Part shown: positions 11,554-20,030 of the stretch, piece after piece
How positions within the stretch are numbered: position 1 is the stretch's first letter
Layout of the letters: each line of letters starts with the position of its first letter
From: an uncultured Rhodospirillales bacterium
Lineage (GTDB): Bacteria; Pseudomonadota; Alphaproteobacteria; Acetobacterales; Acetobacteraceae
NCBI GenBank assembly: GCA_903823665.1
Contig: CAIJTR010000107.1
Coordinates: 1 to 37,237 of the forward strand
DNA: 37,237 nt
Direction: 5' to 3'
The notes under the pieces: model-generated
Told to the model about the DNA's origin: nothing
Databases searched by the model: none
What the model saw: the letters and a program-made list of their open reading frames with translations, nothing else
Position numbers and translations under genes: made by a program

Positions 11554-12525
11554 ATGGAAATGAACCTCAAACGCCTCAAGCCAAAGCGTGTGCCCCTCCT
11601 GCGCAAGCCGCAGCAACCTGTGGATGACGCGGCTTGGTCGAGCATAGCACTTCCCACGCAACGCAAGATGGTTCGCCGTGCGCGAGCGGTCATGCGTCTG
11701 GCCCTTGCGGCGATATGGACGCTGATGGCACTGCCCGTTCAGGCGCTTCTGATTATGGCACCGCCGGCCACTTCGCGCGGTTTCTCGCAAGTCTATTGGC
11801 GCGTGCTCAGCCGGCTGATTGGCCTTCACGTCCGCACCATCGGGGCCGTTGCCAGCCGCACATCGGATGGCCGTCCCGTCGTGTTCGTCTCCAATCATTC
11901 ATCGTGGCTCGATATATTGGTGCTCGGCGGCAGGCTTCCAGCACATTTCATCGCCAAGGAGGAAATTGGTCGCTGGCCCGTGGTGCGCACCATGGCGCGC
12001 CTGGGGCGCACGCTTTATGTCCGCCGCACCCGTGCCAGCACTGGGCGGGAACGTGATGACATGGTCAGCAGGCTCGCCAGCGGCGACAATTTGATCCTGT
12101 TTCCCGAAGGGACGACCAATGATGGCTCGCGCGTACTGCCGTTCCGCTCGGCATTCCTTTCGGTGGCCGAACTGCCGGTGACGCCCGATAAGCGCACGCC
12201 GATCGTCCAGCCGGTGTCGCTGGTCTACGATCGCCTGTCCGGTCTGCCGATGGGCCGCGCCGCCCGTCCGCTGTTCGCCTGGTACGGCGATATGGACCTG
12301 TTCTCGCATTTTTGGCAGCTCGCCCAGCACCAGGGCTTCCGCGCCAGCGTCCTGCTGCACCAGCCGCTTGACCCGGAGCGCTATGCCAGCCGCAAGGAAC
12401 TCGCCGCTGCCTGCTGGACTGTTGTGGCAGGCGGTGCCGCCACCCTGCGCCAGAATCGCCCGGTCGTTCCAACCGCAGCCCCCGAGCCAATCAGCGCCGA
12501 CGAAGCCACCCCGGCCTATGTTTAG
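11554..12525 (+). CDS. 1-acyl-sn-glycerol-3-phosphate acyltransferase-like protein (PlsC family)
   Basis: A 323-residue membrane-associated lysophospholipid acyltransferase of the PlsC/LPLAT family. It probably transfers an acyl group to lysophosphatidate or an ornithine-lipid precursor; the two cannot be separated from this sequence. The HX4D catalytic motif is NHSSWLD (about residue 115). Motif III is FPEGTTNDGSR (about residue 183), preceded by LILFPEG. An N-terminal hydrophobic helix (RLALAAIWTLMALPVQALLI) anchors it. The basic N-terminus starts at ATG 11554; AGGAG at 11537-11541 is 12 bases away, so ATG 11560 is an alternative. It is divergent from tamA. A short ACACT/AGTGT stem followed by GAAAATTTT at 12578-12599 could be a weak terminator. 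Confidence 0.88.
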   Translation: MEMNLKRLKPKRVPLLRKPQQPVDDAAWSSIALPTQRKMVRRARAVMRLALAAIWTLMALPVQALLIMAPPATSRGFSQVYWRVLSRLIGLHVRTIGAVASRTSDGRPVVFVSNHSSWLDILVLGGRLPAHFIAKEEIGRWPVVRTMARLGRTLYVRRTRASTGRERDDMVSRLASGDNLILFPEGTTNDGSRVLPFRSAFLSVAELPVTPDKRTPIVQPVSLVYDRLSGLPMGRAARPLFAWYGDMDLFSHFWQLAQHQGFRASVLLHQPLDPERYASRKELAAACWTVVAGGAATLRQNRPVVPTAAPEPISADEATPAYV

Positions 12526-12690
12526 GGTTTCGTGACAATTTCGCGCGACGATTGACACGATCACCGCCCGGTCTGCGACACTCTCAGTGTGAAAATTTTG
12601 CTGAAATCCGCGAAACACTTGACCTGCGTGCCCCGCTTGCCCATTGCTTGAGTGTCACCAGCCATCCCTGGCTGCGTCGAAAGGAAGACA

Positions 12691-12795
12691 TTGAGAGCCA
12701 CGACTGAGCATAAGATGCCGAACGGCCCATCCTGCATCGCCCGTCACGCTGGCGCAGGACATCGTATCACCTCCGTCGTCGCTCCCCCGCTTTGA
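12691..12795 (+). CDS. Putative 34-codon leader ORF overlapping the miaB start
   Basis: A short frame starting at TTG 12691 (AAGGAAG at 12681-12687, well spaced) and ending at TGA 12793-12795. It has 34 codons and ends ITSVVAPPL. Its stop overlaps the miaB TTG start (12792-12794) as TTGA, the same junction type used between miaB and phoH. An ATG at 12715 gives a 26-codon alternative. I recognise no protein family. The role suggested by position is translational coupling to miaB, which otherwise has no convincing ribosome-binding site. Upstream, 12526-12690 holds only a 6-bp hairpin (CAGCCA/TGGCTG, 12659-12674) and no gene I can support. Coding status is inferred from spacing and overlap only. 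Confidence 0.45.
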   Translation: MRATTEHKMPNGPSCIARHAGAGHRITSVVAPPL

Positions 12796-14147
12796 CCACC
12801 AACACCCGCCGCCTCCACATGATCACGTGGGGCTGCCAAATGAACGTCTATGACAGCGGTCGGATGGCCGACGTTCTGGCACCGCTCGGCTATACGCCCA
12901 CGGCAACACCCGATGATGCGGACATGATCATCCTCAACACCTGCCACATCCGCGACAAAGCGGCGGAAAAGGTGTTCTCCGAACTCGGCCGCCTGCGCGT
13001 GGTGCAGGAAGCGCGCAAGGCCGAAGGTCACCGCACCATTCTCGCCGTCGCCGGCTGCGTCGCCCAGGCAGAGGGTGCCGAAATCCTCGCCCGCGCGCCC
13101 TTCGTCGATATCGTGCTTGGCCCGCAGACCTATCACCGCCTGCCGGAAATGGTCGCCCGCGCCACCCGTGCCGCAGGCGCCGTGATCGAGACGGATTTCC
13201 CCACCGAAGACAAATTCGACCATCTGCCCAATGCCGCAGCGCCGCAGGGCCTGACCGCTTTCCTCACCATCCAGGAAGGCTGCGACAAATTCTGCAGCTT
13301 CTGCGTCGTCCCGTACACCCGCGGGGCCGAGACCAGCCGCAGCGAAGCCACCGTCATCGCCGAAGCCCGCCGTCTCGTTGCCCAAGGGTCGCGTGAAATC
13401 ACCCTGCTCGGCCAGAACGTCAACGCGTGGCACGGGCTGGACGAGAATGGCCAGCCCTCCACCCTCGGCCAACTTGCCCGCAAGCTCGCTGGCATCGAGG
13501 GGCTGGAACGCATCCGCTACACCACGTCTCACCCGCGCGACATGGACGACGACCTTATCGCAGCGCATGGCGACCTGCCCGCGTTGATGCCGTTCCTGCA
13601 CCTGCCCGTGCAGTCCGGCTCCGACCGCATGCTGGCGGCGATGAACCGCAAGCACACCGCCGCCGAATACCTCCACCTCGTCGAACGCCTGCGTGCCGCC
13701 CGGCCTGATCTCGCGTTGTCGTCTGATTTCATCGTGGGCCACCCCGGCGAGACGGAGGCGGATTTCGAGGCCACGCTCGATCTCATCCGCACCGTGAAAT
13801 ACGCCAGCGCCTTCAGCTTCAAATACTCGCCCCGGCCCGGCACCCCCGCCGCCGGCCTGCCGCCAATTGCCGACGACATCGCCGACCGCCGACTGCAAAC
13901 CCTGCAGGCGCTGCTGCGCGATCAGACCACCGAGTTCAACGACAGCAAATCCGGCCAGACCGTTGATGTGCTGTTCACCCATGTCGGCCGCCAGCCCGGA
14001 CAGATCGGCGGCCGCACACCCTGGCTCCAGCCCGTGCATGTGCTCGGGCCGGAAAGCCTCATCGGCCAAATCGTGCCGGTGCACATCGCCCAAGCCCGCC
14101 CCAGCTCGTTGTATGGAACCCTTTTAGAGGAGAGAGCCTGCGCTTGA
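12792..14147 (+). CDS. miaB: tRNA-2-methylthio-N6-dimethylallyladenosine synthase MiaB
   Basis: A radical-SAM methylthiotransferase that adds a methylthio group to i6A37 of tRNAs reading UNN codons. It is 451 residues. The N-terminal UPF0004 domain carries three cluster cysteines (C15 in [10 protein letters not shown], then NTCHIRDKA and GCVAQAEG). The radical-SAM CxxxCxxC is C164, C168 and C171 in [24 protein letters not shown], the PRPGTPAA segment and a C-terminal TRAM domain follow. The start is TTG 12792, because no ATG occurs in the open frame before M10, and M10 is already in the conserved core. The stop overlaps the TTG start of phoH (TTGA). It is the first gene of a miaB-phoH-ybeY-corC run. 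Confidence 0.95.
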   Translation: MTTNTRRLHMITWGCQMNVYDSGRMADVLAPLGYTPTATPDDADMIILNTCHIRDKAAEKVFSELGRLRVVQEARKAEGHRTILAVAGCVAQAEGAEILARAPFVDIVLGPQTYHRLPEMVARATRAAGAVIETDFPTEDKFDHLPNAAAPQGLTAFLTIQEGCDKFCSFCVVPYTRGAETSRSEATVIAEARRLVAQGSREITLLGQNVNAWHGLDENGQPSTLGQLARKLAGIEGLERIRYTTSHPRDMDDDLIAAHGDLPALMPFLHLPVQSGSDRMLAAMNRKHTAAEYLHLVERLRAARPDLALSSDFIVGHPGETEADFEATLDLIRTVKYASAFSFKYSPRPGTPAAGLPPIADDIADRRLQTLQALLRDQTTEFNDSKSGQTVDVLFTHVGRQPGQIGGRTPWLQPVHVLGPESLIGQIVPVHIAQARPSSLYGTLLEERACA

Positions 14148-15199
14148 CCCACATCACGGTGTCTCCGGCTGACCGCAAATCCATCCAGGCCCCGCCGATC
14201 ATCGGCAACAAGGCCGTCACCCTCACCTTCGCCGACAATGCGCTGTTCGCACTTTTGCTCGGTGATCATGACCGTCACGTTGTGCGGCTCGAACAGGGCC
14301 TCGGCGTGAAGTTCGCGTGCCGGGGCAATCGAATGGCGATCAGCGGTGACCCCGCCCGAGTGGAAGCAGCGCAGACCGCCGTCATCGGCCTCTACAAACG
14401 GCTCGAACGCGGAGAGCCCGTCAGCCCCGCCGACATCGATGCCGCCGTGCGCCTGGCTGAAATCGACGACCCACGCCTGCCGCTGTCCGACCTTCCGGCC
14501 ATCCGCACCAAGCGCGGTGCCATCGGTCCGCGCTCACCCGGTCAGGCCGCTTACATGGAAATGCTCGGCAAGCACGAGATGACCTTCGGCATCGGCCCCG
14601 CCGGCACCGGCAAAACCTATCTCGCCGTGGCCCAGGCCGTCGCCATGCTCACCGCTGGAAGGGTCGACCGCATCGTCCTCTCCCGCCCCGCCGTCGAAGC
14701 GGGCGAACGCCTCGGCTTCCTGCCTGGGGACATGAAAGACAAGGTCGATCCCTACTTGCGCCCGCTTTACGACGCCCTCGGTGACATGATGCCGCAGGAC
14801 ATGGTGAAAAAGCGGATGGAGACCGGTGAGATCGAAGTAGCCCCACTCGCCTTCATGCGCGGCCGCACCCTCGCTCACGCCTTCGTCATTCTCGACGAGG
14901 CGCAGAACACCACGCCGGTGCAGATGAAGATGTTCGTCACCCGCATGGGCGAGGGCACGCGCATGGTCATCGCAGGCGACCTCAGCCAGATCGACCTGCC
15001 GCAGGGCAGCCGCTCCGGTCTGAAAGACGCGCTCGACACGCTCGAAGGTCTGCCCGGCATCGGCGTCTGCCGGTTCGACAAGCGCGACGTGGTGCGTCAT
15101 CCGCTGGTCGCGCGCATCGTAGACGCGTATGATCAGCGCAGCGCCGCCGAGAAAGACACACGGCGCGAAGCACGAAGATTTGAAAGCAACCCCAAATAA
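14144..15199 (+). CDS. phoH: PhoH-like ATPase
   Basis: A 351-residue cytoplasmic P-loop ATPase (PhoL/YbeZ type), commonly linked with YbeY in RNA metabolism and ribosome maturation. Walker A is GPAGTGKT near residues 151-158. The Walker B region is [18 protein letters not shown], followed by the sensor segment [11 protein letters not shown]. An N-terminal KH-like region ([20 protein letters not shown]) precedes the ATPase. The start is TTG 14144, overlapping the miaB stop, with AGGAGAG about ten bases upstream. The stop TAA shares its last A with the ybeY ATG. Its exact cellular role is not settled in the family. Confidence 0.95.
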   Translation: MTHITVSPADRKSIQAPPIIGNKAVTLTFADNALFALLLGDHDRHVVRLEQGLGVKFACRGNRMAISGDPARVEAAQTAVIGLYKRLERGEPVSPADIDAAVRLAEIDDPRLPLSDLPAIRTKRGAIGPRSPGQAAYMEMLGKHEMTFGIGPAGTGKTYLAVAQAVAMLTAGRVDRIVLSRPAVEAGERLGFLPGDMKDKVDPYLRPLYDALGDMMPQDMVKKRMETGEIEVAPLAFMRGRTLAHAFVILDEAQNTTPVQMKMFVTRMGEGTRMVIAGDLSQIDLPQGSRSGLKDALDTLEGLPGIGVCRFDKRDVVRHPLVARIVDAYDQRSAAEKDTRREARRFESNPK

Positions 15200-15657
15200 T
15201 GGATGGCCGACCTAGTAGAAGCCCCGCAAATGCGGGGGTTCTGATCATCGTGGACGACGCGGCATGGCGTCGCGTCGTCCGCTCACCGGAGGGCATCGCC
15301 ACACGCGCGGCCCAAGCCGCCGGTGCGAATGCAACCATCGTGCTGTCATCGGACCGCGTGGTCCGACAACTGAACGGGCGGCATCGTGGGCGTGAAAAAC
15401 CCACCAACGTCCTCACCTTCGACGCCCTCGCCCCCGGCCAGCCCGGCGAAATCGTGCTCGCCCTCGGCGTGGTGCGCCGTGAGGCCCAGGCCGCCGGACG
15501 GCGCATCTCCGACCACCTCGCCCATCTCGTCATCCATGGCAGCCTGCATCTGCAGGGCCATGACCATCATGAGGCCGGCCCCGCCCGCCGCATGGAACAG
15601 ACCGAAGCGCGCCTGATGGGCCGCCTCCGCCGTCCCAACCCCTGGAAACGCACATGA
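15199..15657 (+). CDS. ybeY: Endoribonuclease YbeY (16S rRNA maturation)
   Basis: A metal-dependent single-strand RNase acting in 16S rRNA 3'-end maturation and ribosome quality control. It is 152 residues, the usual size. The UPF0054 zinc motif H-x3-H-x5-H is H113, H117 and H123 in [11 protein letters not shown]. The conserved NVLTFD segment lies near residue 72. The ATG at 15199 overlaps the phoH stop (TAATG), and the stop overlaps the corC ATG (ATGA), so the three genes are very likely translated together. The pairing with phoH is conserved across bacteria. Confidence 0.95.
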   Translation: MDGRPSRSPANAGVLIIVDDAAWRRVVRSPEGIATRAAQAAGANATIVLSSDRVVRQLNGRHRGREKPTNVLTFDALAPGQPGEIVLALGVVRREAQAAGRRISDHLAHLVIHGSLHLQGHDHHEAGPARRMEQTEARLMGRLRRPNPWKRT

Positions 15658-16565
15658 GCGCCTCCCAACGCGATGCGGCCAACCGCCCGCGCGTCAGCCG
15701 TGCCGGTCTGCTCGATCGCCTGCGCGGCAAAATCCTGCGTCGCCCGCCCGAGCCCAGTGTGCGCGAAAGCATCGCCGAACTGGTGCAGGAAGCCGCCGAC
15801 GCCATCAACGTGCCCGGCCAGGCCCCGGAGCTTGACCGCCAGGAACAGGCCCTCCTCGCCAATGTCCTGCGCCTGCGCGGCACCACGGCGGATGACGTGA
15901 TGATCCCGCGTGCAGACATCATTGCCATGCGGATGGACGTGACGCTCGATGAAGCACTCGAACAAATCAGGCGCGAGGGCCATTCCAGACTGCCAATTTA
16001 CACCGACCAACTCGACGACATCGTGGGCATGATCCACATCAAGGACGTGTTCGCCTATATCGGCCGCCCCGACGCCTTCAAACTCGAAGCCATCCTGCGC
16101 CGCCCGCTCCTCGTCGCCCCACAAATCCCGGTGCTCGACCTGCTGCTGCAAATGCGCCAGGCCCGCATGCACCTGGCCCTCGTGGTGGACGAATACGGCG
16201 GCATTGACGGCCTGGTCACCATCGAAGACCTCGTGGAAACCATCGTCGGTGACATTTCTGACGAGCACGACGAAATCGCCGGCCCCATGGTCACCGAACG
16301 CGGCGACGGCAGCCTCGACATGGACGCCCGCCTGCCCGTCGAAGATTTCGAGCAACGCATGGGCCCCATGCTCACCGAAGACGAACGCGAAGCCGACATC
16401 GACACCATCGGCGGCCTCATCTTCACCCTCGCCGGCCGCGTGCCCGCGAAGGGCGAAGTCATCAGCCACCCCGGCGGGTTTGAGTTCCGGGTGTTGGACA
16501 GTGACGCGAGGCGGATACGGCGGTTGCGTGTGCGCAAGGCGGTTGTTCCCGCGGCAGTCACGTAG
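15654..16565 (+). CDS. corC: CorC/HlyC-type CBS-domain protein
   Basis: A 303-residue cytosolic protein of the CorC (YbeX) family with two CBS domains. The first spans about residues 80-140, with [14 protein letters not shown] and [20 protein letters not shown]. The second contains [22 protein letters not shown]-terminal transporter-associated domain includes DTIGGLIF and [19 protein letters not shown]. Members are tied to Mg/Co handling and to ribosome function through YbeY. It is the last gene of the overlapped run; lnt, frequent at this place in proteobacteria, does not follow. Its stop codon TAG (16563-16565) is the first three bases of an intergenic palindrome. Confidence 0.93.
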   Translation: MSASQRDAANRPRVSRAGLLDRLRGKILRRPPEPSVRESIAELVQEAADAINVPGQAPELDRQEQALLANVLRLRGTTADDVMIPRADIIAMRMDVTLDEALEQIRREGHSRLPIYTDQLDDIVGMIHIKDVFAYIGRPDAFKLEAILRRPLLVAPQIPVLDLLLQMRQARMHLALVVDEYGGIDGLVTIEDLVETIVGDISDEHDEIAGPMVTERGDGSLDMDARLPVEDFEQRMGPMLTEDEREADIDTIGGLIFTLAGRVPAKGEVISHPGGFEFRVLDSDARRIRRLRVRKAVVPAAVT

Positions 16566-16616
16566 GATGGGTGCAACCCATCGATTTCGGGGAAGGCATG
16601 GGTTCCGCCCACCCTA
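16563..16616. repeat. Large TAGG...CCTA palindrome between convergent genes
   Basis: A nested inverted repeat. The outer arms are TAGG-TGGG and CCCACCCTA; inside them AACCCAT and ATGGGTT pair perfectly. The leftmost TAG is the corC stop. The rightmost CTA is, on the minus strand, the TAG stop of the small Cys-rich gene. It thus exactly fills the gap between two convergent genes. There is no T-tract, so it is not a classical terminator, though it may protect or end both transcripts. It resembles the GTAGGGTG hairpins elsewhere in the window but is longer. Confidence 0.85.
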
Positions 16617-16907
16617 TGATGAGCTCCATCCTAGAGGTTTCGCCAGTTCCGTGAAGCAGGTCGGACAGATCCACTCATAACCGGCACCATGAGGGTAGTC
16701 CTGCCCTGTCGTGTAGCCTTCACGTAACACGCCAGGTGCATCGAGTTCGGCGAACTTTGCCCAACAAGCCGCACAATGGTCGTGATCCCAACTTTCGCTC
16801 CACCTGCTGTAACGCTGAAGGTGCAGAGTAAGGCCGGTGAGGTGGCGGGCGAAATCGATACGCCAAGCATCGGGATTGCCGTCTTTGACGTTATTTTCGA
16901 CGGTCAT
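16614..16907 (-). CDS. Small Cys-rich hypothetical protein (zinc-ribbon-like)
   Basis: A 97-residue protein with conserved-looking segments HLQRYSRWSESWDHDHCAAC and YEWICPTCFTEL. The CAAC and CPTC pairs would suit a structural zinc site. I recall similar uncharacterised bacterial proteins with the SWDHDHC...WICxxCF pattern, but no function is known to me. ATG 16907 has GAGGG just upstream and is preferred over a TTG at 16919 that overlaps the monooxygenase stop. The gene lies eight bases downstream of the monooxygenase and is probably co-transcribed. Its stop TAG is supplied by the palindrome at 16563-16616. Confidence 0.75.
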   Translation of the reverse strand: MTVENNVKDGNPDAWRIDFARHLTGLTLHLQRYSRWSESWDHDHCAACWAKFAELDAPGVLREGYTTGQDYPHGAGYEWICPTCFTELAKPLGWSSS

Positions 16908-16915
16908 CTTGGCCC

Positions 16916-18214
16916 TCAAAACTCCCGCAACGTTTCCCGCAATAATGTGTGCTCATACTTCGTCCGAATCAACCCTCGCCGCTGCAAAGCCGGAACCAGC
17001 CCCTCCGTCACCTCCACCACCACGCGCCTACTGATCCGCTGAAACGGCGTGCTCACCAGAAACCCGTCGCCGCCGATCTCCTCCATCGCCGCCCCCATCT
17101 TCTCCGCCACCTCATCCGGCGTGCCGACCAGACGCAAGCCCCCGTCATACCGCTCAGAACACAACTGCCGCAGCGTCTTGCCGCTGCCCCATTGCGCGAA
17201 CTTGTCGAGCGACCCTTGCTCGCCATTCGTGGTCAACTTCGGCAATTCCGCATCCAGATCGAACTGCGAGAAATCAATATCCGTCACCGTGCCAATCGAG
17301 GCCAACGCCGCCTCGATGAACGCCGGCTGATTGACCATGTGCTGATACTTCGCCTCAGCATCCTCAGTCGTCACCCCGAGCACCGGATAGACCAGGAACA
17401 GCACCTTGATGTCGTCCGGATTGCGCCCCGCCGCCGCCGCGCGTGCCCGCACATCGTCTCGATACCATTTCATCCCCGCCGCGCCATTGGCGGTGGCAAT
17501 GATCGAATCGGCCGTCCGCGCCGCAAATTCCCGCCCCCTCGGCGAGCCGCCTGCCTGCACATAAACCGGTCTGCGCTGCGGTGACGGCACCGTGTTCAGC
17601 GGCCCGCGCACCTTGAAGAATTTGCCCTCAAAATGGATCGGATTGACCTTGGTGTGATCCGCATAAGTGCCACTCTCCCGATCCATCACCACCGCATCCG
17701 GTGCCCATGATTTGAAAAGTTTGCTGACGACCTCAACATACTCGTCCGCCATGTCATAGCGCTGCTCCCGCGGCGGCAGCTCATCCATGCCGAAATTCTG
17801 CGCCGCCGCGTCCTCGCCAGACGTCACGATGTTCCAGCCGAACCGCCCGCCGGAAATGCTGTCGATGGTAGAAGCCAGCCGCGCCAGCATGAACGGCGGA
17901 TAGGCCATCGTGCTCATCGTCGCCACCACGCCAAGGTTGGTGGTGTTCGAGGCAATGATGGCCGCCAGCGGCAGCGGATCATGCTTCGGTGCCTGCAAAG
18001 CGTGCTTCAATGTCGCCTCGGCCGTGCCCTTGTATGCCTCTGACACCATCAGCGTGTCTTCGAGCATGATGTAGTCAAAACACGCCCGCTCCATCGCTTG
18101 CGCCATTTCAACGTAGATCTTGCCGTCCCACGGCGGAGCCCCGCTGGCGAACGGATGGTTCCATTCGCCGGACGAGAAGTTGCAAAACCAGCCGAGATGG
18201 AAGCGCTGTGCCAT
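16916..18214 (-). CDS. NtaA/SnaA/SoxA-type FMN-dependent monooxygenase (LLM class)
   Basis: A 432-residue luciferase-like, flavin-dependent monooxygenase of the NtaA/SnaA/DszA group, which uses reduced FMN from a separate reductase. The N-terminus is MAQRFHLGWFCNFSSGEWNH. Family segments include TMAYPPFMLARLASTIDSIS followed by GRFGWNIVTS, then RRPVYVQAGGSPRGREFAAR and a C-terminal FQRISRRVVVEVTEGLVPAL. The substrate (nitrilotriacetate, sulfone, pyrimidine or other) cannot be read from sequence, and no flavin reductase lies beside it. A 5-bp GTCGT/ACGAC inverted repeat and an ATAAGG box lie just upstream of the start. Confidence 0.9.
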   Translation of the reverse strand: MAQRFHLGWFCNFSSGEWNHPFASGAPPWDGKIYVEMAQAMERACFDYIMLEDTLMVSEAYKGTAEATLKHALQAPKHDPLPLAAIIASNTTNLGVVATMSTMAYPPFMLARLASTIDSISGGRFGWNIVTSGEDAAAQNFGMDELPPREQRYDMADEYVEVVSKLFKSWAPDAVVMDRESGTYADHTKVNPIHFEGKFFKVRGPLNTVPSPQRRPVYVQAGGSPRGREFAARTADSIIATANGAAGMKWYRDDVRARAAAAGRNPDDIKVLFLVYPVLGVTTEDAEAKYQHMVNQPAFIEAALASIGTVTDIDFSQFDLDAELPKLTTNGEQGSLDKFAQWGSGKTLRQLCSERYDGGLRLVGTPDEVAEKMGAAMEEIGGDGFLVSTPFQRISRRVVVEVTEGLVPALQRRGLIRTKYEHTLLRETLREF

Positions 18215-18227
18215 GGTGTGATCCGCC

Positions 18228-18258
18228 GTCGTGATAACGACACGGAGGCAAACCTTAT
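18228..18258 (-). promoter_or_regulatory. Inverted repeat and ATAAGG box upstream of the monooxygenase
   Basis: GTCGT-GATA-ACGAC (18228-18241) is a perfect 5-bp inverted repeat 14 bases before the start codon. On the minus strand GGCATAAGGTTTGCC lies just upstream (18258-18244). Its ATAAGG core also occurs three times, in either orientation, in the ahcY leader. A shared regulator is conceivable but not shown; the sites are short. Confidence 0.3.
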
Positions 18259-18268
18259 GCCACCGCCC

Positions 18269-18466
18269 CTACATCCCGGCATCGCCCGACCCGGCGGTGT
18301 GGTCTGGGCCGCCCGAGGGGGACGGGAAATTCCTCGGGTGCAGATCGATGCCCGGCAGGTCGAGCGTTTTTTCGCCGGCGGGGCGGTCTGTCCGGAAGCC
18401 ATACCAGGCCCACAGCGCCACGCAGGCCATGAGCACGCCGAGTGCAATCAATCCCACAACATCCAT
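18269..18466 (-). CDS. Small single-pass membrane protein, unknown
   Basis: A 65-residue frame with one N-terminal hydrophobic helix ([20 protein letters not shown]) and a polar, proline-rich tail. It has a strong AGGGAGG ribosome-binding site 7-8 bases before ATG 18466 (minus strand), which is the main reason to call it. It sits between the monooxygenase (same strand, 54 bases downstream) and the divergent ahcY, with which it shares a 131-base promoter region. I recognise no family and infer no function beyond membrane location. Confidence 0.6.
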   Translation of the reverse strand: MDVVGLIALGVLMACVALWAWYGFRTDRPAGEKTLDLPGIDLHPRNFPSPSGGPDHTAGSGDAGM

Positions 18467-18523
18467 CGGTGAACCTCCCTGCCCGAAGCCTAGCGCAGCG
18501 GCGATGCGGCGCGGTATGCAAAC

Positions 18524-18589
18524 ATAAGGCGGGCTTCACTTGCGCACATGCAGATATCCTTATATATCCCGCCGCACCGAATATAAGGA
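18524..18589 (+). promoter_or_regulatory. ahcY leader with three complementary ATAAGG/CCTTAT boxes
   Basis: Box 1 is ATAAGGCGGG (18524-18533). Box 2 is TCCTTATATATCCCGCC (18557-18573). Box 3 is ATATAAGGA (18581-18589). Boxes 2 and 3 form a perfect 9-bp inverted repeat with a 15-base spacer, and box 3 contains the ahcY Shine-Dalgarno AAGGA. Box 1 can instead pair with box 2 (ATAAGG/CCTTAT, GGCGGG/CCCGCC). A GATATC centre at 18553-18558 and weak TTGCGC/TATATC promoter boxes (18540-18545 and 18563-18568) also fit a repressor operator, for example an ArsR-type methionine-cycle regulator. Whether this acts as DNA or as RNA is open. Confidence 0.5.
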
Positions 18590-18597
18590 CCTGTTCC

Positions 18598-19905
18598 ATG
18601 CCCGACGCCATCACCGCCCATGACTACAAGGTTCGCGATATTTCGCTCGCCGCCTGGGGAGCCAAAGAGATCTCGATGGCCGAGGACGAAATGCCCGGCC
18701 TGATGGCGTTGCGCGCCGAATACGGCAACACCAAGCCGCTCGCCGGGGCCCGCATCGTGGGTTCGCTGCACATGACCATCCAGACCGCCGTGTTGATCCA
18801 GACACTGGAGCATCTCGGTGCCTCGGTGCGCTGGTCGTCGTGCAACATCTTCTCGACACAGGACCACGCCGCCGCCGCCGTCGCTGCGAATGGCACAGCC
18901 GTGTTCGCCTGGAAGGGCATGACGGAAGAAGAGTTCTGGTGGTGCATCGAGCAGACCCTGCGCGGGCCGGATGGCTGGACGCCCAACCTCATCCTCGATG
19001 ACGGCGGCGACGTGACCGCCATCATGCATGACAAATATCCAGAGCTCCTGGCCAATGTCAAAGGATTGTCGGAGGAAACCACCACCGGCGTGCATCGCCT
19101 CTGGGACATGGCCAAGGCCGGCAAGCTCAAGGTGCCCGCCATCAACGTCAACGACAGCGTCACCAAGTCGAAGTTCGACAACCTCTATGGCTGCCGTGAG
19201 TCGCTGGTCGATGCCATTCGTCGTGGGACGGACGTGATGATGGCCGGCAAGGTCGCCATCGTGTGCGGCTTCGGCGACGTGGGCAAAGGCTCCGCCGCCT
19301 CGCTGCGTCAAGCCGGCTGCCGCGTGCTGGTCACGGAAATCGACCCAATCTGCGCGCTGCAGGCCGCCATGGAAGGCTATGAGGTCGTCACCCTCGAAGA
19401 CGCTGCCGAGCGGGGCGACATCTTCGTCACCGCAACCGGCAACGTCGATGTCATCACCATCGACGACATGCGCCGCATGAAGCACCGCGCCATTGTCTGC
19501 AACATCGGCCACTTCGACAGCGAAATTCAGATCGAGGCCCTTCGCAACTACAAGTGGGACAACGTCAAGCCGCAGGTGGACGAAGTGGTGTTCCCCGACG
19601 GCAAGCGCCTCATCGTGCTGTCCGAAGGCCGCCTCGTGAACCTCGGCAACGCCACCGGCCACCCGAGCTTCGTGATGTCCGCCAGCTTCACCAACCAGGT
19701 GCTGGCGCAGCTCGAACTCTGGACCGCCAAGCCCGGCCAGTATGCCAATCAGGTCTACACCCTGCCGAAGCACCTGGACGAAAAGGTTGCTGCCCTCCAC
19801 CTCTCCAAGGTCGGCGCGAAGCTGACCAAGTTGTCGCCAAAGCAGGCCGAATACATCAGCACCCCGGTGTCCGGCCCGTTCAAGCACGACCTCTATCGTT
19901 ACTAG
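18598..19905 (+). CDS. ahcY: Adenosylhomocysteinase (S-adenosylhomocysteine hydrolase)
   Basis: NAD-dependent cytosolic hydrolysis of S-adenosylhomocysteine to adenosine and homocysteine in the methyl cycle. It is 435 residues from ATG 18598; the frame extends upstream to 18442, but [18 protein letters not shown] is the family N-terminus and has AAGGA eight bases before it. Signatures are [15 protein letters not shown], the Rossmann [25 protein letters not shown] and the C-terminal [10 protein letters not shown]. The variant HDLYRY replaces the more usual PDHYRY ending. The gene stands alone with its own elaborate upstream repeat region and is followed by a long palindrome. Confidence 0.97.
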   Translation: MPDAITAHDYKVRDISLAAWGAKEISMAEDEMPGLMALRAEYGNTKPLAGARIVGSLHMTIQTAVLIQTLEHLGASVRWSSCNIFSTQDHAAAAVAANGTAVFAWKGMTEEEFWWCIEQTLRGPDGWTPNLILDDGGDVTAIMHDKYPELLANVKGLSEETTTGVHRLWDMAKAGKLKVPAINVNDSVTKSKFDNLYGCRESLVDAIRRGTDVMMAGKVAIVCGFGDVGKGSAASLRQAGCRVLVTEIDPICALQAAMEGYEVVTLEDAAERGDIFVTATGNVDVITIDDMRRMKHRAIVCNIGHFDSEIQIEALRNYKWDNVKPQVDEVVFPDGKRLIVLSEGRLVNLGNATGHPSFVMSASFTNQVLAQLELWTAKPGQYANQVYTLPKHLDEKVAALHLSKVGAKLTKLSPKQAEYISTPVSGPFKHDLYRY

Positions 19906-19924
19906 GATCGACGTTCGATAAACC

Positions 19925-20017
19925 CGTCATTGCGAGCCGCCACTTGGCGGCGTGGCACTCCAGAGTCACACTGCGCGGCTCTGGATTGCCACGTCGTAAG
20001 CGCTCCTCGCAATGACG
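19925..20017. repeat. CGTCATTGCGAG long palindromic intergenic repeat
   Basis: Perfect 12-bp outer arms CGTCATTGCGAG (19925-19936) and CTCGCAATGACG (20006-20017). The inner arms are CGTGGCA/TGCCACG (19951-19957, 19987-19993) and CCAGAG/CTCTGG (19960-19965, 19979-19984). From memory, repeats opening with GTCATTGCGAG are widespread in proteobacterial intergenic regions. It fills the gap between ahcY and the AmpG-like gene and would form a long hairpin at the ahcY mRNA 3' end. Confidence 0.85.
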
Positions 20018-20030
20018 ATGGGGGAAAACA

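Noticed and set aside
12744-14093. 449-codon minus-strand frame opposite miaB
   Set aside because: Shadow frame; miaB carries all its cluster cysteines on the plus strand.
18490-19887. 465-codon minus-strand frame opposite ahcY
   Set aside because: Antisense shadow of a well-recognised enzyme; low-complexity His/Gly/Val composition and no family resemblance.
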